DNA of 34,195 nt from an uncultured Collinsella sp. (GTDB lineage: Bacteria > Actinomycetota > Coriobacteriia > Coriobacteriales > Coriobacteriaceae). The position numbers and the translations under genes are program-made. Location of the stretch: contig UQZI01000013.1 in NCBI GenBank assembly GCA_900545555.1, positions 1 to 34,195 of the forward strand, written 5' to 3'. The notes beneath the pieces were generated by a model that had not been told where the DNA came from, ran no database searches, and saw only the letters and a program-made list of their open reading frames with translations. Shown here one piece after another: positions 1-8,347 of the stretch; the first letter of the stretch is position 1; each line of letters begins with the position of its first letter.

Positions 1-2762
1 CTTCGACCTGTCTGGGCGGCGCCATCCGCGACCCGCTGTCGGGCCGCAGCTACGTGTACCAGGCCATGCGTGTCACCGGCGCCGGCGACCCCACCGTCCC
101 CGTGTCCGAGACGCTCGAGGGCAAGCTGCCGCAGCGTAAGCTCGTGACCACTGCTGCCGCCGGCTACTCCAGCTACGGCAACCAGATCGGCCTTGCCACC
201 GGTCAGGTCAACGAACTCTATCACCCCGGCTACGTCGCCAAGCGCATGGAGGTCGGCGCCGTCGTGGGCGCCACCCCGGCAAACCACGTGCGTCGCGAGT
301 GCCCCGCCCCCACCGACAAGATCATCCTGTTGGGCGGCCGCACCGGCCGTGACGGCATCGGCGGTGCCACCGGCTCCTCCAAGACCCAGAACACCGAGTC
401 CATCGAGACATCGGGCGCCGAGGTCCAGAAGGGCAACGCCCCGGTCGAGCGCAAGCTGCAGCGCCTGTTCCGCCGCGGCGATGCCTGCCGTCTGATCAAG
501 CGATGCAACGACTTTGGCGCCGGCGGTGTCTCGGTCGCCGTAGGCGAGCTTGCCGACGGCCTGTATGTCGACCTTGATACCGTGACCAAGAAGTACGACG
601 GTCTTGACGGCACCGAGCTCGCCATCTCTGAATCCCAGGAGCGCATGGCCTGCGCCGTCGCCGACGGTGACGTCGAGGAGTTCATGGGCTACGCCGCCGA
701 GGAGAACCTGGAGGCGACCGTTATCGCCGAGGTTACCGCCGAGCCGCGCATGCGCATGGCCTGGAACGGCGTCGCCATCGTCGATCTGTCCCGCGAGTTC
801 CTCAACTCCAACGGTGCGCCCAAGCACCAGGTCGCCCACGTCTGCGCCCGCAGTGTGTGGCAGCCCAGCTGGGCCGGTACCACGCTCGCCGAGCGCATGA
901 CCTCGCTCGTCACCGACCTCAACGTCGCTTCTAACAAGGGCCTTTCCGAGCGCTTCGACTCCACCATCGGCGCCGCGACCGTGCTTATGCCTTTTGGCGG
1001 CAAGACGCAGCTCACCCCGAGCTCGGCCATGGTCGCCAAGTTCCCCGTGGACGGCGAGACCACCACAGCGAGTGCCATGGCATGGGGCTTCAACCCCTAT
1101 TTGATGGAGGCCGACCAGTTTGCGGGCGCCTACCTGTCCGTGGTCGAGTCCATCGCCAAGCTCGTTGCCGCCGGCTTTGAGCACAAGCGCGCCTACCTCT
1201 CCTTCCAGGAGTACTTCGAGCGCCTGCGCACCGAAGCAGAGCGCTGGGGCAAGCCCATGGCTGCCGTCCTGGGTGCCCTTATGGCCCAGGTCGACCTGGA
1301 TGCCGGCGCCATCGGCGGCAAGGACTCTATGAGCGGTTCGTTTGAGGACGAGGCCGGCGAGCTCAACGTTCCGCCGACCCTGATCAGCTTCGCCGTCGCC
1401 GTGGGCAAGGCCGCCCGCGCCGTCTCGCCCGAGTTCAAGGGCCTCACGCACCGCGTCGTCCGCATCGCCCCCGCCACCTACGGCGAGGATTACCGCCCCG
1501 ACGCCCAGCAGCTGCTCGCCGCGTTTGACGCCGTCGAGGCGCTCACCGCCAACGGCAACGCCCTGGCCATCTCCACGCCCGGCTACGGCTGCGGCGCCGA
1601 GAGCCTCTTTAAAATGTGCGTCGGCAACCAGATCGGTATCGAGCTTGCCGAGGATGTGGACGTGGAGAGCCTCTTCACCCCGCTCTACGGTAGCTTTATC
1701 GTCGAGCTCGCCGAGGATGCCGAGCTGCCCGAGGTCGCCGACGGCGTTGTCGTCGAGCCCCTGGGCACCACCGTCGAGGGCTATGTCATCGACACCGGCT
1801 CCGAGGTCATCGAGCTCGCCGAGCTCCAGGAGGCCTGGGAGAGCGGCATCGAGGGCGTCTTCGCCTACCGCAGCGCCGGCAAGACCCCCGAGGTCGAGAC
1901 CATCGACTTCCGCGCCAAGGATATCCACGTGTACGGCGGCGCCAAGATCGCCCGCCCGCGCGTGATCATCCCCGTGTTCCCCGGCAACAACTGCGAGTAC
2001 GACAGCGCCCGCGCCTTCCGTGCCGCCGGTGCCGAGGCCGACACCTTCGTGATCAACAACCTCACGCCCGAGGCCGTCGCCGAGAGCACCCGCGAGCTTG
2101 CCCGCCGCATCCGTGCAAGCCAGATCGTTATGATCCCCGGCGGCTTCTCGGGCGGCGACGAGCCCGACGGCTCTGCCAAGTTCATCACGGCGTTCTTCCG
2201 CGCTCCCGAGGTCACCGAGGCAGTCCGCGACCTGCTCAAGGCCCGCGATGGCCTGATGCTGGGCATCTGCAACGGCTTCCAGGCCCTGATCAAGCTCGGC
2301 CTGGTGCCCTACGGCGACATCGTCGACGCCACGCCCGATACGCCCACGTTGACGTTCAACACCATCGGTCGCCACCAGAGCCGTCTGGTGCGCACCCGCA
2401 TCTCGTCCAACTTGTCCCCGTGGCTGTCGCAGTGCAGCCTGGACGACCCCTACACCGTCGCCATCAGCCACGGCGAGGGCCGCTTTGTCGCCAATGACGA
2501 AGTGCTCGCCCAGCTGATCGCCAACGGCCAGGTCGCCACGCAGTACGTGGGCGAGAACGGCAAGCCCAGCATGGATCTCTCCGTCAACCCCAACGGCTCC
2601 GCACTCGCCATCGAGGGCATCACCAGCCCCGACGGCCGCGTCCTGGGCAAGATGGGCCATGCCGAGCGTCGCGGCGACAACCTGTACCGCAACGTGCCCG
2701 AGCATGTCCCCGGCGATAAGTTCATGCCGATCTTTGAGAGCGGCGTGGCCTACTTCGCTTAA
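1..2762 (+). CDS. purL: Phosphoribosylformylglycinamidine synthase, single-chain type (5' end missing)
   Basis: This is the large single-chain FGAM synthase of purine biosynthesis. It converts FGAR, glutamine and ATP to FGAM in the cytosol. The frame is open from base 3, so the true start lies upstream of the window and about 919 residues are visible. The first residues carry the conserved RDPLSGRSYVYQAMRV stretch of the synthetase half. The C-terminal class I glutaminase domain begins near base 1950 with PVFPGNNCEYDSARAF. Its nucleophile is the Cys of GICNGFQ (codon 2268-2270), and the His and Glu of HGEGRF (about 2469-2477) complete the triad. A synthetase and a glutaminase domain on one chain distinguish it from the PurL/PurQ/PurS type. 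All catalytic features visible are intact. It is followed by a rho-independent terminator. Confidence 0.96.
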   Translation, partial: STCLGGAIRDPLSGRSYVYQAMRVTGAGDPTVPVSETLEGKLPQRKLVTTAAAGYSSYGNQIGLATGQVNELYHPGYVAKRMEVGAVVGATPANHVRRECPAPTDKIILLGGRTGRDGIGGATGSSKTQNTESIETSGAEVQKGNAPVERKLQRLFRRGDACRLIKRCNDFGAGGVSVAVGELADGLYVDLDTVTKKYDGLDGTELAISESQERMACAVADGDVEEFMGYAAEENLEATVIAEVTAEPRMRMAWNGVAIVDLSREFLNSNGAPKHQVAHVCARSVWQPSWAGTTLAERMTSLVTDLNVASNKGLSERFDSTIGAATVLMPFGGKTQLTPSSAMVAKFPVDGETTTASAMAWGFNPYLMEADQFAGAYLSVVESIAKLVAAGFEHKRAYLSFQEYFERLRTEAERWGKPMAAVLGALMAQVDLDAGAIGGKDSMSGSFEDEAGELNVPPTLISFAVAVGKAARAVSPEFKGLTHRVVRIAPATYGEDYRPDAQQLLAAFDAVEALTANGNALAISTPGYGCGAESLFKMCVGNQIGIELAEDVDVESLFTPLYGSFIVELAEDAELPEVADGVVVEPLGTTVEGYVIDTGSEVIELAELQEAWESGIEGVFAYRSAGKTPEVETIDFRAKDIHVYGGAKIARPRVIIPVFPGNNCEYDSARAFRAAGAEADTFVINNLTPEAVAESTRELARRIRASQIVMIPGGFSGGDEPDGSAKFITAFFRAPEVTEAVRDLLKARDGLMLGICNGFQALIKLGLVPYGDIVDATPDTPTLTFNTIGRHQSRLVRTRISSNLSPWLSQCSLDDPYTVAISHGEGRFVANDEVLAQLIANGQVATQYVGENGKPSMDLSVNPNGSALAIEGITSPDGRVLGKMGHAERRGDNLYRNVPEHVPGDKFMPIFESGVAYFA

Positions 2763-2800
2763 ACCTTTCCCATCGGGTACAATCCCCTCGGGTAACAACA

Positions 2801-2836
2801 CCCGCCACCGACGCATCCGGTGGCGGGTTCTTTTTT
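2801..2836 (+). terminator. Rho-independent terminator after purL
   Basis: A perfect 10-bp stem pairs CCCGCCACCG (2801-2810) with CGGTGGCGGG (2818-2827) around a 7-nt loop. It is followed by TTC and a run of six T. It sits 38 bases after the purL stop and 26 bases before the start of the next gene, so that gene needs its own promoter or read-through. Confidence 0.9.
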
Positions 2837-2861
2837 GCTTCGCGCATGCAGGAAGGACATC

Positions 2862-3797
2862 ATGGAAAGCCGCAAGCCGTATCTCGCCACCCTGCCCGGA
2901 CTCATCCTGGGTTGTCTTGTTTGCTGTGCACTCTGGGGATCGGCCTTTCCCTGCATCAAGATCGGCTACGCACTCTTTGGTATCCCGGCGCACGATAGCG
3001 CCTCGCAGCTGCTCTTTGCGGGCTTGCGCTTCACGCTTGCCGGCGCCCTGGTTATCGTTGGGATGAGTGCGGCCCAACGCCGCCCCCTCATTCCGCAGGC
3101 TCGCGACATCAAGCCCATCTTTGTCTTGTCGCTCTTCCAGACTATCGGGCAGTACTTCTTTTTCTATCTGGGCCTCTCGCGCGCCAGCGCCATGTCGAGC
3201 TCCATCATCGAGGCCAGCGCCAACTTCCTCGCAATCCTCTTTGCCGCCCTGGCATTTCACACCGAGAAGCTCAATACGGCCAAGGTGCTTGGCTGTGCGC
3301 TGGGCTTTGCCGGCGTCGCGCTCGTCAACCTCTCGGGCGCAGATGGCACCTTTGGCTTCAGGCTCGATGGCGAGGGCTTTATCCTAGCCTCCACTGTCGC
3401 GGGTGCTCTTTCGACCTGCCTGATCGGCATCTTCTCGCGCAAGCATGACGGCGTCTTGCTCGCCGGCTGGCAGTTTTTAGTCGGAGGTTTGGTCCTTACC
3501 GTCATCGGGTTTTTGATGGGCGGCGCGCTCTCCCCCACCGCGATCATCCCCGCCATCGCACTCATTATCTATATGGCACTCATTTCCGCCGTCGCGTACT
3601 CGCTATGGTCGCGTCTGCTTGCCGTCAACCCCGTCAGCCGTGTGTCGGTCTTTGGCTTTATGAATCCAGTCTTTGGCGTACTGTTGAGCGCTCTGCTGCT
3701 CGGCGAGGGCGCTGGCACGAGCCCTGTTACCGTACTTGTTGCCCTGCTGTTGGTCTGCGGCGGCATCATCATCGTCAACAGGCCCAAAAAGGCCTAG
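2862..3797 (+). CDS. EamA/DMT-superfamily transporter
   Basis: The protein of 311 residues is almost entirely hydrophobic with about ten membrane segments, arranged as the two EamA repeats typical of drug/metabolite transporters. The N-terminal segment has the family's CALWGSAFPCIKIGY pattern. The first repeat ends near FAGVALVNLSGADG and the second near the C-terminal LLVCGGIIIVNRPKKA. Its substrate cannot be read from sequence; members export amino acids, nucleotides or other metabolites. I chose ATG 2862 because AGGAAGG lies a few bases upstream. The open frame continues upstream into the terminator, which is not a plausible start. It stands alone between purL and a convergent gene. Confidence 0.85.
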   Translation: MESRKPYLATLPGLILGCLVCCALWGSAFPCIKIGYALFGIPAHDSASQLLFAGLRFTLAGALVIVGMSAAQRRPLIPQARDIKPIFVLSLFQTIGQYFFFYLGLSRASAMSSSIIEASANFLAILFAALAFHTEKLNTAKVLGCALGFAGVALVNLSGADGTFGFRLDGEGFILASTVAGALSTCLIGIFSRKHDGVLLAGWQFLVGGLVLTVIGFLMGGALSPTAIIPAIALIIYMALISAVAYSLWSRLLAVNPVSRVSVFGFMNPVFGVLLSALLLGEGAGTSPVTVLVALLLVCGGIIIVNRPKKA

Positions 3798-3896
3798 CGA
3801 GCTCACCTTTTTAGGGAGGATGTTCGCACACTTTAGCTTAATGGAGTACATCGGAGAGCCGAGGGCCGCCATGCACGCAAGCTTGCACCCCTTTAT

Positions 3897-5048
3897 CTAG
3901 CGTATCTGGATGCCAGCTTTCTTTTTCTCGGCCTTGACACGGTAGAGCTCCGCATCGGCAGCGCGAAGCAAGTCTTGCCAGGTATCGACGCCATCACCAA
4001 CCCGTGCGTAGCCGATGGACATCCGCAACAGATACGGAACCTCGGCGCGCGCGAGCTCATCGTTGATTGTCGCGCACAGATGCATGATATCCTGTTCCGC
4101 CACTGCCTTTTGGAGCACCACGAACTCATCGCCACCATAACGTGCGATAAAGCCGCCAGACGCCGAGCAGACTTCTTTGAGCGCAGCGGATATGACCTGA
4201 AGAGCGTGGTCGCCCTCCACATGCCCATAGCGATCGTTAATCTGCTTAAAGCCGTCGCCGTCCATCATAAGCAGATATACATCTTCGGCCTGATCCACAT
4301 TTGAGAAGAGCGACAGCATATAGGTCTCAAAACGGTTGCGATTGTTAAGTCCAGTCAACGGGTCGGTCGAGATGAGCTGCTCCTGGTAGATGATGTAGAG
4401 CAGCAACATGCTAATCATTATGCCGACACAAAGGCCGGGCACCGAGTATACGACCTGAAAGGTACCGCCCACCAGGGCCGGAATGGCGAAAAATGCCAAG
4501 GTTCGATAGATGGCCTTCGTCTGCAGGCTCTCGACCCTGCGAGATTGCACAAATGCATGCAGGGACGTATGTATAACGTAACAGTAGCTGACGATGGGCT
4601 GGATCATATAGGCAAAGCCGCGACGATACACGCCCTGCGAATCGATATAGAACAGGGCGTGCGTCCAGTAACTGGTAAACGCCAGCACGACCACCAGAGC
4701 CGTAGGCAACGCTACAAGCACCACCCTATAGCGCGAGGTCAAAAGGCGAGAACCCTGCACCGTCTCGGAATAGATAAACCAAATGAGACACGCGATAGCA
4801 AAGAGCGAAAACGAAACCGCGTTGGAAATCCAGTTGGCAGCAATGCCCAACGTGCCGTCCACACCGTCCGAAAGCGTCCAGATCATATCGAATAATATGT
4901 ACGCGGCAGAGGTGTAGCCAAGCATGCTAAACAATAGCTGCTGGGTGCTCGAGAACAAGGAGCGACGACTTCGCACGGCAAGCCCGATAAGAACAATCAT
5001 GCATAGCACGAATATCTCAATCTTAAGTGCCTTAACCACTAGCGCCAT
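3897..5048 (-). CDS. Membrane-bound diguanylate cyclase (GGDEF)
   Basis: The N-terminal 225 residues hold about seven hydrophobic segments forming an uncharacterised membrane sensor. A complete GGDEF domain follows: DPLTGLNNRNRFE at its start, the metal-binding Asp of MMDGDGF near residue 263, and RYGGDEF with GGDEF at residues 305-309. This predicts synthesis of cyclic di-GMP from two GTP at the inner face of the membrane. The usual RxxD inhibitory site just before the signature is absent (the segment reads SASGGFIAR), so product feedback through that site is unlikely. I chose ATG 5048; GAAGGG lies directly against it, so a TTG start at 5081 (11 residues longer) remains possible. No partner phosphodiesterase is in the window. 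Confidence 0.88.
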   Translation of the reverse strand: MALVVKALKIEIFVLCMIVLIGLAVRSRRSLFSSTQQLLFSMLGYTSAAYILFDMIWTLSDGVDGTLGIAANWISNAVSFSLFAIACLIWFIYSETVQGSRLLTSRYRVVLVALPTALVVVLAFTSYWTHALFYIDSQGVYRRGFAYMIQPIVSYCYVIHTSLHAFVQSRRVESLQTKAIYRTLAFFAIPALVGGTFQVVYSVPGLCVGIMISMLLLYIIYQEQLISTDPLTGLNNRNRFETYMLSLFSNVDQAEDVYLLMMDGDGFKQINDRYGHVEGDHALQVISAALKEVCSASGGFIARYGGDEFVVLQKAVAEQDIMHLCATINDELARAEVPYLLRMSIGYARVGDGVDTWQDLLRAADAELYRVKAEKKKAGIQIR

Positions 5049-5102
5049 CCCTTCAATACCCAAGTGGTCAGAATCGCCCAATTCGAATCAGGGCAATAAA
5101 CA

Positions 5103-5129
5103 CCCCTTTACTCCGCAGGGGTAAAGGGG
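5103..5129 (-). terminator. Hairpin upstream of the GGDEF gene, possible second terminator or operator
   Basis: A perfect 9-bp inverted repeat pairs CCCCTTTAC (5103-5111) with GTAAAGGGG (5121-5129) around a 9-nt loop. On the minus strand it is followed by TGTTTATT. It lies between the KdgT-like gene and the GGDEF gene, both on the minus strand. It may terminate read-through from the former or regulate the latter. Confidence 0.45.
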
Positions 5130-5140
5130 ATAATAGCAGA

Positions 5141-5180
5141 GCGCCCGAACATCACTGCAAAACAGTTTCTGTTCGGGCGC
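5141..5180 (-). terminator. Hairpin downstream of the KdgT-like gene
   Basis: A perfect 10-bp inverted repeat pairs GCGCCCGAAC (5141-5150) with GTTCGGGCGC (5171-5180). A nested ACTG/CAGT pair sits inside the 20-nt loop. It begins 50 bases after the stop of the KdgT-like gene. The T-run on the minus strand is poor, so termination is likely but not certain. Confidence 0.55.
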
Positions 5181-5229
5181 CCATACGGCGCGAATTGCAC
5201 ACGCCGGCATCATTGATAGGTATCGATTG

Positions 5230-6252
5230 CTACTCGCCATCGATGTCAGTCGCGACGGCTTCCTCGATGGCCTCGACACCGACAGGCGACAAATCCTCCT
5301 TGCCTTGGCAGAACTTCTTGTCGACCCAGCCAGTCAGAATCGGAGCCATGACCGCCGTGATGATAACGGCGGTGGCGATCTGAGCGTACACGGTGGGCGC
5401 AAGCTCGGCGTAGCGCGGTGCGACCTCGGCGAGGGCAACCGGTGTGGTCATAGCCGTGCCGGCAATGGTGGAGCAAGCCACAGCGGCCTTGCCATTGCCG
5501 CCGCACAGACGCTCGAACGCAAAGGTGATGGGACCGACGACAAACAGCGTGACAAGGCCCAGCAAGATGCCGGAAATACCGCCGGTGATAAAGCTCGACA
5601 GGCTCATGGACGCACCGAGCTGAAATCCGATGACGGCAATCGCGGGATTGGCACCGGGAACCAGCAGGTTCTTGATAAACGGGAACAGGTTGCCCAGAAC
5701 CATGCCGATAACGAGTGGCAAGATGGAGCCGATAATGGTGCCAATGGGAATGTTGGCGAGGCCGGAAACACCGAGGATGATCATCGTGACGGCGGGGCCG
5801 GCCGTAAAGAACAGGATACCGACGGCGCCCTGCTCAGACTCATCGCCGAACTCGCCCATGATGCCCGTATAGAGCGCCATGTTGCAAAACGTGATGCCGC
5901 CGATGATAGACACGGAGCTCAGACCCAGGAAGTTGTCGTTAAAGAAATATGCCACGCCCAGGCCGAGAGCCGCTGCGACGACCAGCTTGGGAATCAGCAC
6001 GACGATGCCGGTCTTGATAGCGCCCGGCGTGGACTTAAAGCTGATGCCGGCGCCCACAAACAGCAGGATCGCGGCGACGATGGTATTGGAGCCACCGCGG
6101 CAGGCAGCCGTAAAGAATCCGCCGATCTCAAAAACCTGCGGGCAGAAGGTGTTGAGCAAAAGACCGACGATCATCGGATAGATCATGATGTCGCCCGGGA
6201 TGCGCGGGACCTTGAATTTCTTTTGCTCGTTGGCGGTCGCTTCCTGTGCCAT
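5230..6252 (-). CDS. kdgT: KdgT-family 2-keto-3-deoxygluconate permease
   Basis: This 340-residue integral membrane protein has about ten hydrophobic segments and matches the 2-keto-3-deoxy-D-gluconate:proton symporter family along its length. Recognisable stretches include VPRIPGDIMIYPMIVGLLLN near the N terminus, GGITFCNMALYTGIMGEFGD in the middle, and a Gly/Thr-rich STIAGTAMTTPVALAE segment in the second half. Family members import KDG released from pectin or glucuronides. The real substrate here is uncertain because no KDG kinase or aldolase gene is nearby. I chose ATG 6252, which starts MAQEATANEQKK and follows a G-rich tract, over an upstream in-frame start at 6282. It is transcribed alone, with 150 bases separating it from azlD. 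Confidence 0.85.
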   Translation of the reverse strand: MAQEATANEQKKFKVPRIPGDIMIYPMIVGLLLNTFCPQVFEIGGFFTAACRGGSNTIVAAILLFVGAGISFKSTPGAIKTGIVVLIPKLVVAAALGLGVAYFFNDNFLGLSSVSIIGGITFCNMALYTGIMGEFGDESEQGAVGILFFTAGPAVTMIILGVSGLANIPIGTIIGSILPLVIGMVLGNLFPFIKNLLVPGANPAIAVIGFQLGASMSLSSFITGGISGILLGLVTLFVVGPITFAFERLCGGNGKAAVACSTIAGTAMTTPVALAEVAPRYAELAPTVYAQIATAVIITAVMAPILTGWVDKKFCQGKEDLSPVGVEAIEEAVATDIDGE

Positions 6253-6402
6253 GAAACCCCCATTTCCGCTGACGGGGTACAAAAGCCCACGTCACGCTTT
6301 GCTACAGTAAAGTTTGACCATGGTACCAGAAGAAATAGACCAGCTCGGTGAAAAACTCGACAAGTTGGGATGGAACGAGATTCGGCGCCCGCGACGCCAC
6401 CC

Positions 6403-6726
6403 CTATATAAGGCTCAAGACGATATAGAGTACGATGCCCGAGACGCAGCACCAAAGCATCGATTTTGTCTTGACCGCCACGGCCACGACGCCGGCAGCCG
6501 CAATCCAGGGAACCAAGGCAGGCCAGGGTCCCGCGTCGAACGCGCCGGGGCTCGCCAAGTCGTTGGCGACCAGCGCGGCAAAGGCAGCGGGCGGGATATA
6601 ACCCAGGGCCTCGGTAATGCGGGGCGACAGGGTCCGCCCGCGCAAGGCAAACGCCGGCGCGATGCGAAAGAACGCGATAGCAGCCCACGACGACAGCCAC
6701 AGAACCAAGAACTCGTTAGCGGGCAT
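6403..6726 (-). CDS. azlD: AzlD-family branched-chain amino-acid transport subunit
   Basis: A small 107-residue membrane protein with about four hydrophobic segments. It carries the AzlD-type motif around RITEALGYIPPAAFAALVAND, where Pro-Pro-Ala-Ala-Phe follows the first cytoplasmic loop. AzlD pairs with AzlC to form an exporter of branched-chain amino acids or their analogues. I chose ATG 6726, preceded by GGAAGAGG with 8 bases of spacing. An in-frame GTG nine bases earlier sits too close to the same ribosome binding site. The start lies inside the end of azlC (11-base overlap), indicating translational coupling. Confidence 0.88.
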   Translation of the reverse strand: MPANEFLVLWLSSWAAIAFFRIAPAFALRGRTLSPRITEALGYIPPAAFAALVANDLASPGAFDAGPWPALVPWIAAAGVVAVAVKTKSMLWCCVSGIVLYIVLSLI

Positions 6727-7477
6727 GGCGGGCACCTCTTCCGTCTAATACAGCATCGCACGCCAGCGCAATGGCAATGCCGACCACGACGCTTGCCGGC
6801 ACGGCAATATTCGTGAGGCCCAAGAACTTGCATACGGCGACGGACACCGCGCCCGAAACCGCCGCGACAACGTTGCCGCGCGACAGCCGCTGCGAAAAGA
6901 GTAGACAGATAAAGAGCGACGTGCAGACGAAACTCGCAATAGCGGTGGGAACATCGACAACGGCACCGACGATGGCACCCATCGTGCACGAAGCGCCCCA
7001 TGTCGCGATGAGGATCACGTTGAGCACGAAGGATTCGCGCGGGCCCCAATCCTCCCCCTCAACCAGCTTGGCAAGCGAGATGCCGTATGCCTCCTCGGTG
7101 AGCGTCGCGGCAACAGCCAGCGTCTGACGCTTCGAGGCGCCCGCCAGATGGGGTGCGATCGATGCCGAGTAAAGAGCGAAGCGCGAGGAGATGGCGGCGA
7201 CGCTCGCGATAATCGAAGGTGCCGGTACGCCCGCCAGCCAAAGATTGCAGATCATAAACTGGCCGCTGCCCGTCACAAACGTGCTGCTCAGAGCAAAGAC
7301 CATCCAGGGCTCCATTCCCGTCTGCCCCATGATCATTCCGCACGGCGCGCCTATTGCAACATAGGTAAGCATCACTGGCCAGACGATTTTAAAGATCCTA
7401 AGGACCATGCCACTCCCATTCTGGTAAGTCGTCTGCAGCGCGCCTTGCAACGCAGCAGAAATATCAACCGGTGGCAA
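6716..7477 (-). CDS. azlC: AzlC-family branched-chain amino-acid exporter, large subunit
   Basis: The 253-residue protein is the AzlC/YgaZ-type partner of the overlapping azlD. Family features are the GxPxGxxxGxxG-like segment AIGAPCGMIMGQTGM, the SSTFVTGSGQFM segment of the second helix, and the LTEEAYGIS loop (compare LTDETFA in relatives). The predicted role is efflux of branched-chain amino acids. The start I favour is an unusual TTG at 7477, because AGGTGA (minus strand of 7484-7489) lies exactly 6 bases upstream. The alternative, ATG 7408, would give 230 residues, closer to the family's usual length, and has GGGAG at a short 4-base spacing. The gene is divergent from the HD-domain gene, with a 57-base shared region. 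Confidence 0.85.
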   Translation of the reverse strand: MPPVDISAALQGALQTTYQNGSGMVLRIFKIVWPVMLTYVAIGAPCGMIMGQTGMEPWMVFALSSTFVTGSGQFMICNLWLAGVPAPSIIASVAAISSRFALYSASIAPHLAGASKRQTLAVAATLTEEAYGISLAKLVEGEDWGPRESFVLNVILIATWGASCTMGAIVGAVVDVPTAIASFVCTSLFICLLFSQRLSRGNVVAAVSGAVSVAVCKFLGLTNIAVPASVVVGIAIALACDAVLDGRGARHAR

Positions 7478-7534
7478 TAAAGTTCACCTACAATTGCCAC
7501 CGGATCGAAAGACACAACTTTTTAGGAAGTCATT

Positions 7535-8347
7535 ATGACAGCTATCGATCGAGACCGGGCGCGCGCGGCCTTCAAAAGCTACACCGATGCCTACGACGCC
7601 ACCAACCCACGCATCGCGCTCAAAATCGAGCATACGTACCACGTGGCCGAGGCATGCGATGCCGTAGCGCGCGAGCAGGGCTGGTCGTCAGAAGATATTG
7701 ACCTGGCATGGCTTTGCGGCCTGCTACACGATATGGGCCGCTTTGAGCAGTTGCGGAGCTGGGACACCTTTAAGGACGCCGAGAGCATGAGCCATGCAGC
7801 GCTGGGCATCGAGGTCCTCTTTGGCGAGAATCCCGCCGATGCACCCGCCGTAACGAGCATCCGCGACTTTATCGATGACCCGGCAGAGGACGAACTGATC
7901 CGCGCGAGCATCGCCCACCACAGTGATTTTCGCCTGCCCACGGAACTCGACACCCGTACACGGAGCTTCTGCGAGATCGTGCGCGATGGCGACAAGATCG
8001 ACATTATGCGCGCCATCGCCGACAGCACCGTCGACACCATCCTCAAGGTGGATGAGGACACGTTTCTCGCCAGCCACTTCTCGACACCGGCGCTTACCGC
8101 CTTTGACGAGCATCGCTGCGTCGCGCGTGACGAGCGCAACGAGCCGGCGGACTACCTGGTGGGGCTCATCTGCTTTATGTTTGAGCTCGTCTATCCAGCG
8201 AGCCGCGCGCTGGCGCGCAAACAGGGCGATATCCACCGCCTGCTCGACGCGCCCTTTGGCATTACGCGACCCTTTACCGACCCCGCCGCGCAGGCAACCT
8301 GGAGCCGCCTTAAGGACGAGCTGCGCGACTGGCTGGCAAGCGCTTAG
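7535..8347 (+). CDS. HD-domain phosphohydrolase
   Basis: A soluble protein of 270 residues with an HD metal-hydrolase domain in its first 160 residues. The metal ligands can be traced as His33/His36 (EHTYHV), the paired His65-Asp66 of GLLHDMGRF, His128/His129 of IAHHSDF, and Asp153 or Asp156 of RDGDKIDIMR. Such proteins hydrolyse phosphomonoesters or nucleotides, but the substrate cannot be inferred. The ATG at 7535 has AGGAAG seven bases upstream. The gene overlaps the end of the convergent ferredoxin-EtfA gene by 4 bases, so there is no room for an independent terminator between them. Confidence 0.82.
   Translation: MTAIDRDRARAAFKSYTDAYDATNPRIALKIEHTYHVAEACDAVAREQGWSSEDIDLAWLCGLLHDMGRFEQLRSWDTFKDAESMSHAALGIEVLFGENPADAPAVTSIRDFIDDPAEDELIRASIAHHSDFRLPTELDTRTRSFCEIVRDGDKIDIMRAIADSTVDTILKVDEDTFLASHFSTPALTAFDEHRCVARDERNEPADYLVGLICFMFELVYPASRALARKQGDIHRLLDAPFGITRPFTDPAAQATWSRLKDELRDWLASA

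Noticed and set aside
2778..2783. TACAAT as a promoter just after purL
   Set aside because: No -35 at 16-18 bases upstream, and a strong terminator follows at once. A short attenuated leader is possible but unsupported.
5227..6351. Plus-strand open frame of 374 codons opposite the KdgT-like gene
   Set aside because: Its product is charged and low-complexity, while the minus strand encodes a clear membrane transporter.
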